The notes beneath the pieces are model-generated. The model searched no databases, was not told where the DNA came from, and was given only the letters and a program-made list of their open reading frames with translations. Positions 1 through 6,272 of a DNA stretch of 11,027 nucleotides are shown piece by piece. The translations under genes were made by a program, and so were the position numbers. The stretch's first letter is position 1, and each line of letters begins with the position of its first letter. Origin of the DNA: a bacterium (lineage in GTDB: Bacteria > Spirochaetota > JAHITG01); contig JAQTRT010000042.1 of the NCBI GenBank assembly GCA_028711675.1, forward strand, positions 1-11,027, written 5' to 3'.

Positions 1-1
1 A

Positions 2-394
2 ATCCGGAAACTGGAATCCCAAAAAATCATGGCCACCGAGCAGGTAAAGATACAACATTACAATAACGGCATGGATTATTTTGAAAAAGATGATTATGAC
101 GGCGCCATCAAGGAAATGGAAGCCGTTCTGAAACTGGATCCGGGTCACAAACAAGCCCGGGAATATTTGCAGCGCTCCCTGGCGGCCAAAAAGAATCCCA
201 TGACCTATTCCAAAGAGATCATGGACCTGTACTACCAGGGCATCGATTTTTATGTTGCCGGAGATTATAAAAAAGCTATTGATGTATGGAACAGGATATT
301 AAAGCTCGATCCTTATAACAACCTGGCCCTTAAGAACATCGCTGATGCCGAAAAGAAGCTGAAAGAACTGGAAAGGCTAAAGAAGACAAAATGA
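2..394 (+). CDS. TPR protein, C-terminal part (5' end outside window)
   Basis: The reading frame is open from base 2, giving nine codons before the first ATG at 29. No convincing ribosome binding site precedes that ATG, so this is probably the end of a longer protein rather than a complete 121-residue one. Counted from the ATG, two tetratricopeptide repeats can be seen at about residues 7-40 and 65-100. Each has the usual pattern of Gly/Ala-rich helix A, a D/G-D-Y turn, an A-I-x-x-W/M helix B and an L-K-L-D-P ending. A charged Lys/Glu helix closes the protein. TPRs are protein-protein interaction scaffolds. The stop overlaps the start of the next gene by 4 bases (ATGA), which suggests translational coupling and a role with the membrane kinase/phosphatase. 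The specific partner is not visible. The TPR call is firm; the missing N-terminus could carry other domains. Confidence 0.8.
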   Translation: MRKLESQKIMATEQVKIQHYNNGMDYFEKDDYDGAIKEMEAVLKLDPGHKQAREYLQRSLAAKKNPMTYSKEIMDLYYQGIDFYVAGDYKKAIDVWNRILKLDPYNNLALKNIADAEKKLKELERLKKTK

Positions 395-3300
395 AATATA
401 ACGTACTAAAACGCATTGAAGTCGAGGCGAAATCAGACAAATTGAAGGATCTGCGCAATTTCGTCACGAAATACGGCAGGAAAATGGGGATGAACCCCAG
501 ACAGATAAACGGCCTTAAGCTGTGTATCGATGAAGCCTGCTCCAACGTCATCCGGCATGCTTATACCGGATTAAGCCAAAAAAATACCGTGGTCATAGTG
601 GAAATGTTCAATGCCCCGCAGTACGTGGAAACCAGGGTCATTGATTACGGCAAGGATGTCACCATTGATGTCGATGCATTAGCCAAGCCGGATCTGCAGA
701 AATACGTGGACATGGGCAAAAAAGGCGGGCTGGGCCTTTTCATGATCAAAAAGTTCATGGATGAGGTGATCCGTAAAAGGGAGAATAACGCCAATTATCT
801 CATAATGCGCAAGTACGTGGAAAGGCCGGAAAGTTACTGGTCACGCGTCAAGAAAAACCTCCAGTGGGAGACCATGCCCATCAAGGTAAAATTCTCCATC
901 ATCTCCACCTTAACCATATCCGTACTGTTATTCACCCTGTATATATATTTCTTATATACCCAGAAAAATTCCCTGACCAGCCAGTTCCTCAACAACACCG
1001 AGAACCTGGCCAGGAAAACAGCGGATAATGCACGCTCTTATCTGCTGGGCCGCCAGGACCTGAACCTGACCCTGCTCCTTAAAGAGATCCAAAAAAGAGA
1101 CAACACCATTATTTTCTCCGAAATCATCAACACGACAGATGACATCATCGCCCACACCGATCTAAAAAAGATATATAAAAAATTCGCTCCGCCCCAGGTC
1201 CAGAACAAAAAAACCGAGAACGACTTTGAAAAAGGCGATATCCTTTACAACAAGGAAAAACTGCTTTATTACAACACGCCCATCAAGGTCATGAATTTCA
1301 AAATCGGAGAGCTTCACATGGCCCTCTCCCAATCCATAATCAACCGGGAGATCGAGAATCTGCAGAGCCGGCTTACGCTTACGTTCTCCACCATATTCCT
1401 GTGGACCGTCGGTATCCTCGGTTCTTATTTCCTGGGCATGATCTTTATCCAGCCGGTCAAGGAACTGACCGAAGAAATCAAACGCGTGGGAAAAGAAGGC
1501 GTGGCCGGAAGATTGTATTTTAAAGGCAAAGGCGAACTGGCTGAAGTGGCGACTGCGTTCAATAAGATGATGGAAAGCATCAGGGTCGCTGAAGTGGAAC
1601 TGACCGATAGCACACGCCTCCGGAAAGAAATGCAGCTGGCCCAGAGCATCCAGCAGACCCTTTTACCCAAGACCATACCCCAGATCGAAGGATACGACAT
1701 CGGGGCGAAATATGAAGCAGCCATGGAAGTCGGCGGTGATTATTATGATTTCTTTGAAGTGGATGAGAACTCCCTGGGTATCGCCGTAGGGGACGTATCA
1801 GGAAAAGGTATCGGAGGCGCTCTCATCATGACCATGACCAGGACCGCCCTCCGGCTCGAAGCGCGGGGCGACAAGAATGCAGCCGAGGTTCTCGCCCATC
1901 TGAATGCCACCCTGAACGGCGAATTCAAGAAAGGCATGTATATCACCATGTACTATGTTGTCCTGGATTCCAAAAAAAGGACCATTAATTATTCTTCAGC
2001 AGGCCACAATCCCATGATCTTGTACCGCGGGGACACAGGACAGGTCTATAACCTGAACCCCAAAGGCTTTGCCGTCGGATTGAACCTGGGGACAACTGAC
2101 GCATTCCAGAAAGCCATTAAATTTGAATCCATTAAATTAAAAAAAGGAGACCTGCTCTTTATCTATACAGACGGCATCACCGAAGCCATGAATTCCAAGC
2201 GTGAAGAATACGGTGAATACAAACTGCTCGAATGTATTAAAAAGTTCAATCACCTTCCTGCCCAGGAAATGGCGGACAAGGTTTTGTCCGAGATCAAGCT
2301 TTTCACAGGTGATTATCCTCAGAGCGACGACATCACCTTTGTTATTGTCAAGGAAAAGGCCGATGTGTCCGAGGTGGAATTCAACACAAGGATAAACCTG
2401 TTCAAGCTGATCGAAGAACAGAAACTTTCGATCAAGGAAGCCTGTGAACAACTGAATGTTTCATCGGCTAAATATTATTATCTGAAAAAATTAAAGGATA
2501 AGTTCGGTCCGGATGGGTTGAAACAGGATATTGACGAAGAACCGCGCGAGATCGAATTAATGGATATCGAGACCAGCCAAAAGATGCTTGAAGTGATCAT
2601 TGAAAATCCGGTCTTCTCCATCTCCCAGCTCCAGGAGGCACTGAACACGGAAAAATACGGCCACCTAAAACTGGACACTAAGATCATCGCGCGGGAACTA
2701 AAAAAACTGAACTTGACCACTACGGAAAAGAGGGAACGGTTCGTCAAGCGTCAGATCGCCGCCATGCAAAAAGGAAAAAAATCCGTCTTCCTCAGAGGTG
2801 GGGCTAAACCTAAGATCATAACTATGGCCGAGATCGCTCCCGGGACCCAGGCAGAAAAGGCCATTCCTGCCGGACAGAGTCTTCCGGTCACGGAAGGAAT
2901 AAAAGAGCAGGTCTCCTCACAGACCGAAGCACAAAAGACACCTCCTGCCCCATCCTCCTTCTTTCAAAAACTTTTTAGAAAAAAAACAACACCCTCCCAA
3001 GAACCATCCCAAACAGACGGGGCATCGAAGATAAAGAAAGAAGAAAAGACTGAAACCATAACAAGATTCGAATCCGAGACCAAGAAGCCTGAACCTGCTG
3101 CTGCCAAAAAATACGCGCAGGACCTGGATGAAGTAAAGAAGATGATGAAGGATATACCTCCGGCCAGCTTCAAACCCTCTGAGGCGGAGAAAAAACCTGC
3201 ATCCGAGACCAAGAAGCCTGAACCTGCTGCTGCCAAAAAATACGCGCAGGACCTGGATGAAGTAAAGAAGATGATGAAGGACATACCTCCGGCCAGCTTC

Positions 3301-4191
3301 AAATCCAAAGAGCCGGAGAAAAAGCCCGAACCTGAAACAAAGGAACCGGAACCTGCTGCTCCAAAGGAAGCTGCACAAGACATGGGTGAATTGGAAGAGA
3401 TGATAAGGGCCATTTCCCCGGCCAGTTTCGAGACCCAAGAACCGGAAAAGAAACCGGAGACACCCGCTCCTAAAAAATACGCGCAGGACCTGGATGAAGT
3501 AAAAAAGATGATGAAGGATATTCCTCCAGCAAGCTTCAAACCCAGTGAGCCGGAGAAAAAGCCTGTACCTGTTCAAACAGTTGAACCGAAAAAACCTTTA
3601 CAGAGCACAGCAGCAGCGAAAGCAGAACCACTCCCTGTTTCTCCGAGTCCGGACCAGAAGAGCCAGGAACAGGTGACTTCTCCTGAATCCCAGCGTTCTC
3701 AGCCATCAGAAAAAAAATCCATTTTCAACAGATTATTCGGAAAATTCTTTTCAACTGAACCGGCCAGAGAAGAAAAACCTGTCAAAGACCGGGAAAAGAC
3801 CAGCTCCACACCTCCTCAGATTACCGTAGAAATCAAAAAAGAACTGGCTTTACAGAAAGAGGGGGGGAAAGAAGAAACCATAAAAAAAGCCGTTGAACCT
3901 GAGGAAAAAATAAAGATCAAAAAAGAACGGAAAAAGACCGGACCGGCTATTAAAAAAGACGAACTCCCAGTTATTGAAAAAGATTCTATAAAAATAAAAA
4001 AAACAGATGAAATAAAAGAACCTCTTTCTGCGGAAAAAGCTGTAGAAACAAAAAAAAGACCGGGATCAGAGAAGAAAAAGGTGGAAATACCGGTACACAC
4101 AGAAGAACAGCTCCGGATAGAAGAAGAAGCGGATTTCATGGATAACATCCCTCCACCGCCTCATTTAAGGGATAAACTGGTGCATAAATAG
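391..4191 (+). CDS. Membrane-bound fused RsbW-type kinase and SpoIIE/PP2C phosphatase with HTH region and repetitive tail
   Basis: Seen in the 1266-residue product: (1) residues 1-142, a GHKL ATPase of the RsbW/SpoIIAB type, with N-box D47-E-A-C-S-N-V-I-R-H-A-Y58, a D85-Y-G box and the K111-G-G-L-G-L-F-M-I-K lid motif; (2) a membrane segment at about 166-189; (3) an extracytoplasmic sensor of about 135 residues without a recognised fold; (4) a second membrane segment at about 329-353; (5) a HAMP-like linker at 354-405; (6) a SpoIIE/PP2C phosphatase at about 410-655, with metal-site motifs G448-G-D-Y-Y-D, G467-D-V-S-G-K-G, S536-A-G-H-N-P, Y592-T-D-G and S645-D-D-I-T; (7) two helix-turn-helix-like segments at about 665-715 and 725-785; (8) a Lys/Glu/Pro-rich low-complexity tail from about 800 to the end. 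In these families the kinase phosphorylates a STAS serine and the phosphatase removes the phosphate. The metal and nucleotide motifs look intact, so both activities are plausible. The STAS gene follows directly. The tail is unusual and has a composition unlike the rest. Confidence 0.9.
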   Translation: MKYNVLKRIEVEAKSDKLKDLRNFVTKYGRKMGMNPRQINGLKLCIDEACSNVIRHAYTGLSQKNTVVIVEMFNAPQYVETRVIDYGKDVTIDVDALAKPDLQKYVDMGKKGGLGLFMIKKFMDEVIRKRENNANYLIMRKYVERPESYWSRVKKNLQWETMPIKVKFSIISTLTISVLLFTLYIYFLYTQKNSLTSQFLNNTENLARKTADNARSYLLGRQDLNLTLLLKEIQKRDNTIIFSEIINTTDDIIAHTDLKKIYKKFAPPQVQNKKTENDFEKGDILYNKEKLLYYNTPIKVMNFKIGELHMALSQSIINREIENLQSRLTLTFSTIFLWTVGILGSYFLGMIFIQPVKELTEEIKRVGKEGVAGRLYFKGKGELAEVATAFNKMMESIRVAEVELTDSTRLRKEMQLAQSIQQTLLPKTIPQIEGYDIGAKYEAAMEVGGDYYDFFEVDENSLGIAVGDVSGKGIGGALIMTMTRTALRLEARGDKNAAEVLAHLNATLNGEFKKGMYITMYYVVLDSKKRTINYSSAGHNPMILYRGDTGQVYNLNPKGFAVGLNLGTTDAFQKAIKFESIKLKKGDLLFIYTDGITEAMNSKREEYGEYKLLECIKKFNHLPAQEMADKVLSEIKLFTGDYPQSDDITFVIVKEKADVSEVEFNTRINLFKLIEEQKLSIKEACEQLNVSSAKYYYLKKLKDKFGPDGLKQDIDEEPREIELMDIETSQKMLEVIIENPVFSISQLQEALNTEKYGHLKLDTKIIARELKKLNLTTTEKRERFVKRQIAAMQKGKKSVFLRGGAKPKIITMAEIAPGTQAEKAIPAGQSLPVTEGIKEQVSSQTEAQKTPPAPSSFFQKLFRKKTTPSQEPSQTDGASKIKKEEKTETITRFESETKKPEPAAAKKYAQDLDEVKKMMKDIPPASFKPSEAEKKPASETKKPEPAAAKKYAQDLDEVKKMMKDIPPASFKSKEPEKKPEPETKEPEPAAPKEAAQDMGELEEMIRAISPASFETQEPEKKPETPAPKKYAQDLDEVKKMMKDIPPASFKPSEPEKKPVPVQTVEPKKPLQSTAAAKAEPLPVSPSPDQKSQEQVTSPESQRSQPSEKKSIFNRLFGKFFSTEPAREEKPVKDREKTSSTPPQITVEIKKELALQKEGGKEETIKKAVEPEEKIKIKKERKKTGPAIKKDELPVIEKDSIKIKKTDEIKEPLSAEKAVETKKRPGSEKKKVEIPVHTEEQLRIEEEADFMDNIPPPPHLRDKLVHK
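3079..3564 (+). repeat. Four tandem ~43-codon repeats inside the phosphatase tail
   Basis: Units start at 3079, 3208, 3337 and 3460. The first two intervals are exactly 129 bases (43 codons) and the third is 123 bases. Each unit encodes a Lys/Pro/Glu/Ala linker, a short predicted helix with core Y-A-Q-D-L-D-E-V-K-K-M-M-K, then D-I-P-P-A-S-F. Units 1, 2 and 4 are nearly the same. Unit 3 has drifted (A-A-Q-D-M-G-E-L-E-E-M-I-R, I-S-P-A-S-F). At DNA level, 3072-3174 and 3201-3303 differ at one of 103 positions (T3153 versus C3282), which points to a recent duplication or gene conversion. The unit looks like a short linear docking motif presented several times; its partner is unknown. Confidence 0.93.
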
Positions 4192-4252
4192 GGACAGGCC
4201 TGTTTATCCGCATTAAAGCATAAAAATTATTGGCCCAAAACAGTAAAAAAAT

Positions 4253-4280
4253 TTGAAAATGTTATTTAATAATATATATT
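4253..4280 (+). promoter_or_regulatory. Candidate sigma-70 promoter for the STAS gene
   Basis: TTGAAA at 4253-4258 and TATATT at 4275-4280 are separated by 16 bases, close to the TTGACA/TATAAT consensus. They lie in an AT-rich stretch of the 134-base gap upstream of the STAS gene. If used, transcription would start near 4287 and give a leader of about 40 bases. AT-rich DNA yields such matches by chance, so this is a candidate only. It would let the STAS gene and those after it be expressed apart from the large kinase/phosphatase gene. Confidence 0.45.
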
Positions 4281-4307
4281 AGGGTGGTAAAGCCCTTATC
4301 CTGAAAT

Positions 4308-4315
4308 AAGGAGGT
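4308..4315 (+). promoter_or_regulatory. Strong ribosome binding site of the STAS gene
   Basis: AAGGAGGT is a near-perfect Shine-Dalgarno sequence, 10 bases before the ATG at 4326. It is the strongest such site in the window and fixes the start. High translation suits a STAS protein that must match or exceed its kinase and sigma-factor partners; that last point is inference. Confidence 0.8.
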
Positions 4316-4325
4316 TATCAATTCA

Positions 4326-4682
4326 ATGGCCGATTTAAAGATAGATGTTTTACCTATGCAGGGAATTCCTGATGGCACTATAATTAAAGCAACAGGATTT
4401 ATCGATACCACTACGGCACCTGATATTGAAAAAAGTATAGAACAGGTCTTTACACAAAAAAAATTCAAGATCGCCATTGATTTGTCAGGGGTTGATTTCG
4501 TCAGCAGCGCAGGATGGGGTGTTTTTGTCAGCGAGATCAGGGATATCCGCGAGAATAAAGGTGATCTTGTGCTGATCAATATGGTTCCGGATGTATATGA
4601 CGTATATGAATTGATGGAATTTTCAGCTATATTAAAATCATTCGATTCCATTGATGATTGCATTAAATATTTCAAGGCTTAA
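4326..4682 (+). CDS. STAS-domain anti-anti-sigma factor (RsbV/SpoIIAA type)
   Basis: This 118-residue protein is a single STAS domain of normal length. The fold is visible as an N-terminal strand pair, a G-F-I-D-T-T-T-A-P-D stretch at 24-33 and the family core D-L-S-G-V-D-F-V-S-S-A-G-W-G at about 52-65. Ser61 aligns with the serine phosphorylated in RsbV; Ser60 sits where most homologues have Asp. In the family, the unphosphorylated form binds an RsbW-type kinase/anti-sigma factor and frees the sigma factor, phosphorylation by the kinase breaks that contact, and a PP2C phosphatase restores it. Both enzymes are present as one chain encoded just upstream. The GAF protein gene starts 30 bases after the stop, so they probably share a transcript. 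The target need not be a sigma factor, since STAS switches can also control secretion, motility or other enzymes. Confidence 0.93.
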   Translation: MADLKIDVLPMQGIPDGTIIKATGFIDTTTAPDIEKSIEQVFTQKKFKIAIDLSGVDFVSSAGWGVFVSEIRDIRENKGDLVLINMVPDVYDVYELMEFSAILKSFDSIDDCIKYFKA

Positions 4683-4712
4683 CACTCTTCTGATGAACAG
4701 GGGATCACATAA

Positions 4713-6263
4713 ATGAATATAAAGGACATAATGGCTCAACTCACCAGTGAGTTAAAAAAGGATCCTCTGGAAAAAAACGCTATCGTCAATAATATCAACA
4801 GTCTGATCGCTTCCTATAATACACTGGTCAATTCCGTAAAAGCCAAGACCGAAACGCCGTTCTCATCCGAGATTGAATCATTAAAAAAAGAGATATCGGA
4901 AAGCGAAAAAAAATATAAAAAAAAGGTGATCGACCTTTACACCATCTTTGAGATCGCCCAGGATTTAAGTTCATCCCTGAACGTCGATAATTTAATCAAC
5001 ACCATCATCCTCACTTCCCTGGGTCATCTGCTTGTAGAGAACGGTTCGATCTTTGTTTTCAACGAAAAGACCGGAAAATTCGTCTTCAAGCAGGCGAAAG
5101 GGATCAAGACCGGGATGGAAAAGATCGAACTGGATTCCCAGGAAGAGATCATCAAGTTCACGATCAGCAAGACCAAGCCCTTTTTACGGACTGATTTTCT
5201 AACGGAAAAAAATAATGCCCAGTATCATACACTTTTCAGTAATTTGAACTGTGAACTGGTCATCCCCTTCCGGATCAAGAATAAAGTGAACGGGATCCTG
5301 TTTCTCGGCCCCAAGCCGGGCAATATTCCCTTCTCCGAATCAAACACAGAATTCCTGACCGCTCTGGGTAACTTCGCGGCCATTGCCCTGGAAAATGCTA
5401 AACTGTATACAGACCTGAACAATAAAGTACGCGACCTTTCCGCTCTCTATAATATCAGCAAAGAGATCAACAAGAGCGATGACACCAACATCGTCCTGGA
5501 CCTTATGCTGGAGACCATCACAACGGGTTTTGGGGTAAAAAAATGTTCTCTGATCCTGTATGACGACTTAAAAAATCATTACCATATCGAGCGCAGCCAT
5601 AACCTGGAACAGGCTGAAGCAGTCCGGTTCCTGGACATGATCCTGTCCCGCAAAATCGAGAACGCGCTGGACAAGAACGAACCGGTCTTCATCAAGGACG
5701 ACCGGATCATGAAGGACCATATCTTTTTCTCCATCCCCCTTATTGCCGGGAGTAAAAAGGTCGGTCTCCTGAACATCTACCAGTTCGACGATGATATTAT
5801 TATCGACGATGACATCAAGCAGATCTTTGTCATTATCGCCTCTCAGATGGCCCCGCCCATCGTTCTTACATTTTTTCTCTCTAAGCGCGAGACATACAAG
5901 GAAAATCCGTTCGATTATATATACAACGACATCGACACGCTGATCACCAAATCCAGAGAAAGCGGAATCAGCTTTATCCTGTGCCGCCTGAAGCTGATCG
6001 ATAAGGAGATCGAGTTCAATAAGGTCAAATCCATTATCGAAAAGATAAAAACGATCCTCCAGCCCACGGACAGTCTCATTCATTCCAATTTCAATGAACT
6101 GCTGCTGATCTTCTCAGTCAGTACAAAAGAGGAAGTGGAGAACCTGATACGCGATTTTATCCAGAGCATGGTCCAGATCGAAAAGATCGAACCTAAGATC
6201 GCCTGTTACCCGGATGACGGTGATAATGTAAACACTTTATTAAAACAACTTTATAATAATTAA
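4713..6263 (+). CDS. Double-GAF sensor protein with degenerate GGDEF-like C-terminus
   Basis: This 516-residue protein is soluble, with no signal peptide or membrane segment. A helical N-terminus and a coiled coil at about 52-80 lead into one GAF domain at about 80-230 (V-I-P-F-R-I-K-N-K-V-N-G at 183-194, then a F-L-T-A-L-G-N-F-A-A-I-A-L-E-N-A helix) and a second at about 240-385 (S-I-P-L-I-A-G-S-K-K-V-G at 340-351). GAF domains bind small ligands or mediate dimerisation. Residues 398-516 follow the outline of a GGDEF domain: an N-P-F-D-Y-I-Y-N-D start, a P451-T-D-S-L-I-H segment, a strand ending I-F-S, and A497-C-Y-P-D-D-G-D near the end. S-N-F-N-E at 458-462 occupies the GGDEF signature position, so cyclic-di-GMP synthesis is unlikely. 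An AGGGGA site at 4699-4704 supports the ATG at 4713. The double-GAF call is firm; the GGDEF relic is inference from pattern. Confidence 0.85.
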   Translation: MNIKDIMAQLTSELKKDPLEKNAIVNNINSLIASYNTLVNSVKAKTETPFSSEIESLKKEISESEKKYKKKVIDLYTIFEIAQDLSSSLNVDNLINTIILTSLGHLLVENGSIFVFNEKTGKFVFKQAKGIKTGMEKIELDSQEEIIKFTISKTKPFLRTDFLTEKNNAQYHTLFSNLNCELVIPFRIKNKVNGILFLGPKPGNIPFSESNTEFLTALGNFAAIALENAKLYTDLNNKVRDLSALYNISKEINKSDDTNIVLDLMLETITTGFGVKKCSLILYDDLKNHYHIERSHNLEQAEAVRFLDMILSRKIENALDKNEPVFIKDDRIMKDHIFFSIPLIAGSKKVGLLNIYQFDDDIIIDDDIKQIFVIIASQMAPPIVLTFFLSKRETYKENPFDYIYNDIDTLITKSRESGISFILCRLKLIDKEIEFNKVKSIIEKIKTILQPTDSLIHSNFNELLLIFSVSTKEEVENLIRDFIQSMVQIEKIEPKIACYPDDGDNVNTLLKQLYNN

Positions 6264-6267
6264 GGAG
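6262..6267 (+). promoter_or_regulatory. Ribosome binding site deciding GTG or ATG start of the FapA-like gene
   Basis: AAGGAG overlaps the stop of the preceding gene. It lies 5 bases before GTG 6273 and 14 bases before ATG 6282, so the GTG start fits it better. A second, weaker AAAGG at 6269-6273 lies 8 bases before ATG 6282 and could serve that start. The choice changes only three residues. Confidence 0.6.
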
Positions 6268-6272
6268 AAAAG

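Noticed and set aside
29..394. ATG at 29 as the true start of a small two-TPR protein
   Set aside because: The frame stays open to the window edge and no Shine-Dalgarno sequence precedes the ATG, so a longer gene cut by the window is more likely.
2917..3576. Two long minus-strand open frames (219 and 191 residues) opposite the repeat array
   Set aside because: They mirror the repetitive, AG-rich coding strand of the phosphatase tail. Their Phe/Ser/Leu-rich repeats are complements of the Lys/Glu/Pro repeats, and neither has a supported start.
3861..3867. Run of seven G (and A8 at 3710-3717) in the phosphatase tail as a phase-variation switch
   Set aside because: The runs are short, the frame is intact, and slippage would only shorten a disordered tail. 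A-rich runs are expected in Lys-rich coding sequence.
4170..4209. Inverted repeat GGATAAAC / GTTTATCC around the stop of the kinase/phosphatase gene, with the palindrome ACAGGCCTGT at 4194-4203
   Set aside because: The stem is AT-rich with a 24-base loop and no T-run follows, so it does not read as an intrinsic terminator. It could still be a weak RNA structure.
4262..4675. Minus-strand open frame of 137 residues opposite the STAS gene
   Set aside because: It lies antisense to a clear STAS domain, has no ribosome binding site and no recognisable domain.
5568..6083. Minus-strand open frame of 171 residues opposite the GAF protein
   Set aside because: It is antisense to a well-supported gene. 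Its Asp/Leu-rich sequence follows from the complement of that gene and carries no motif.
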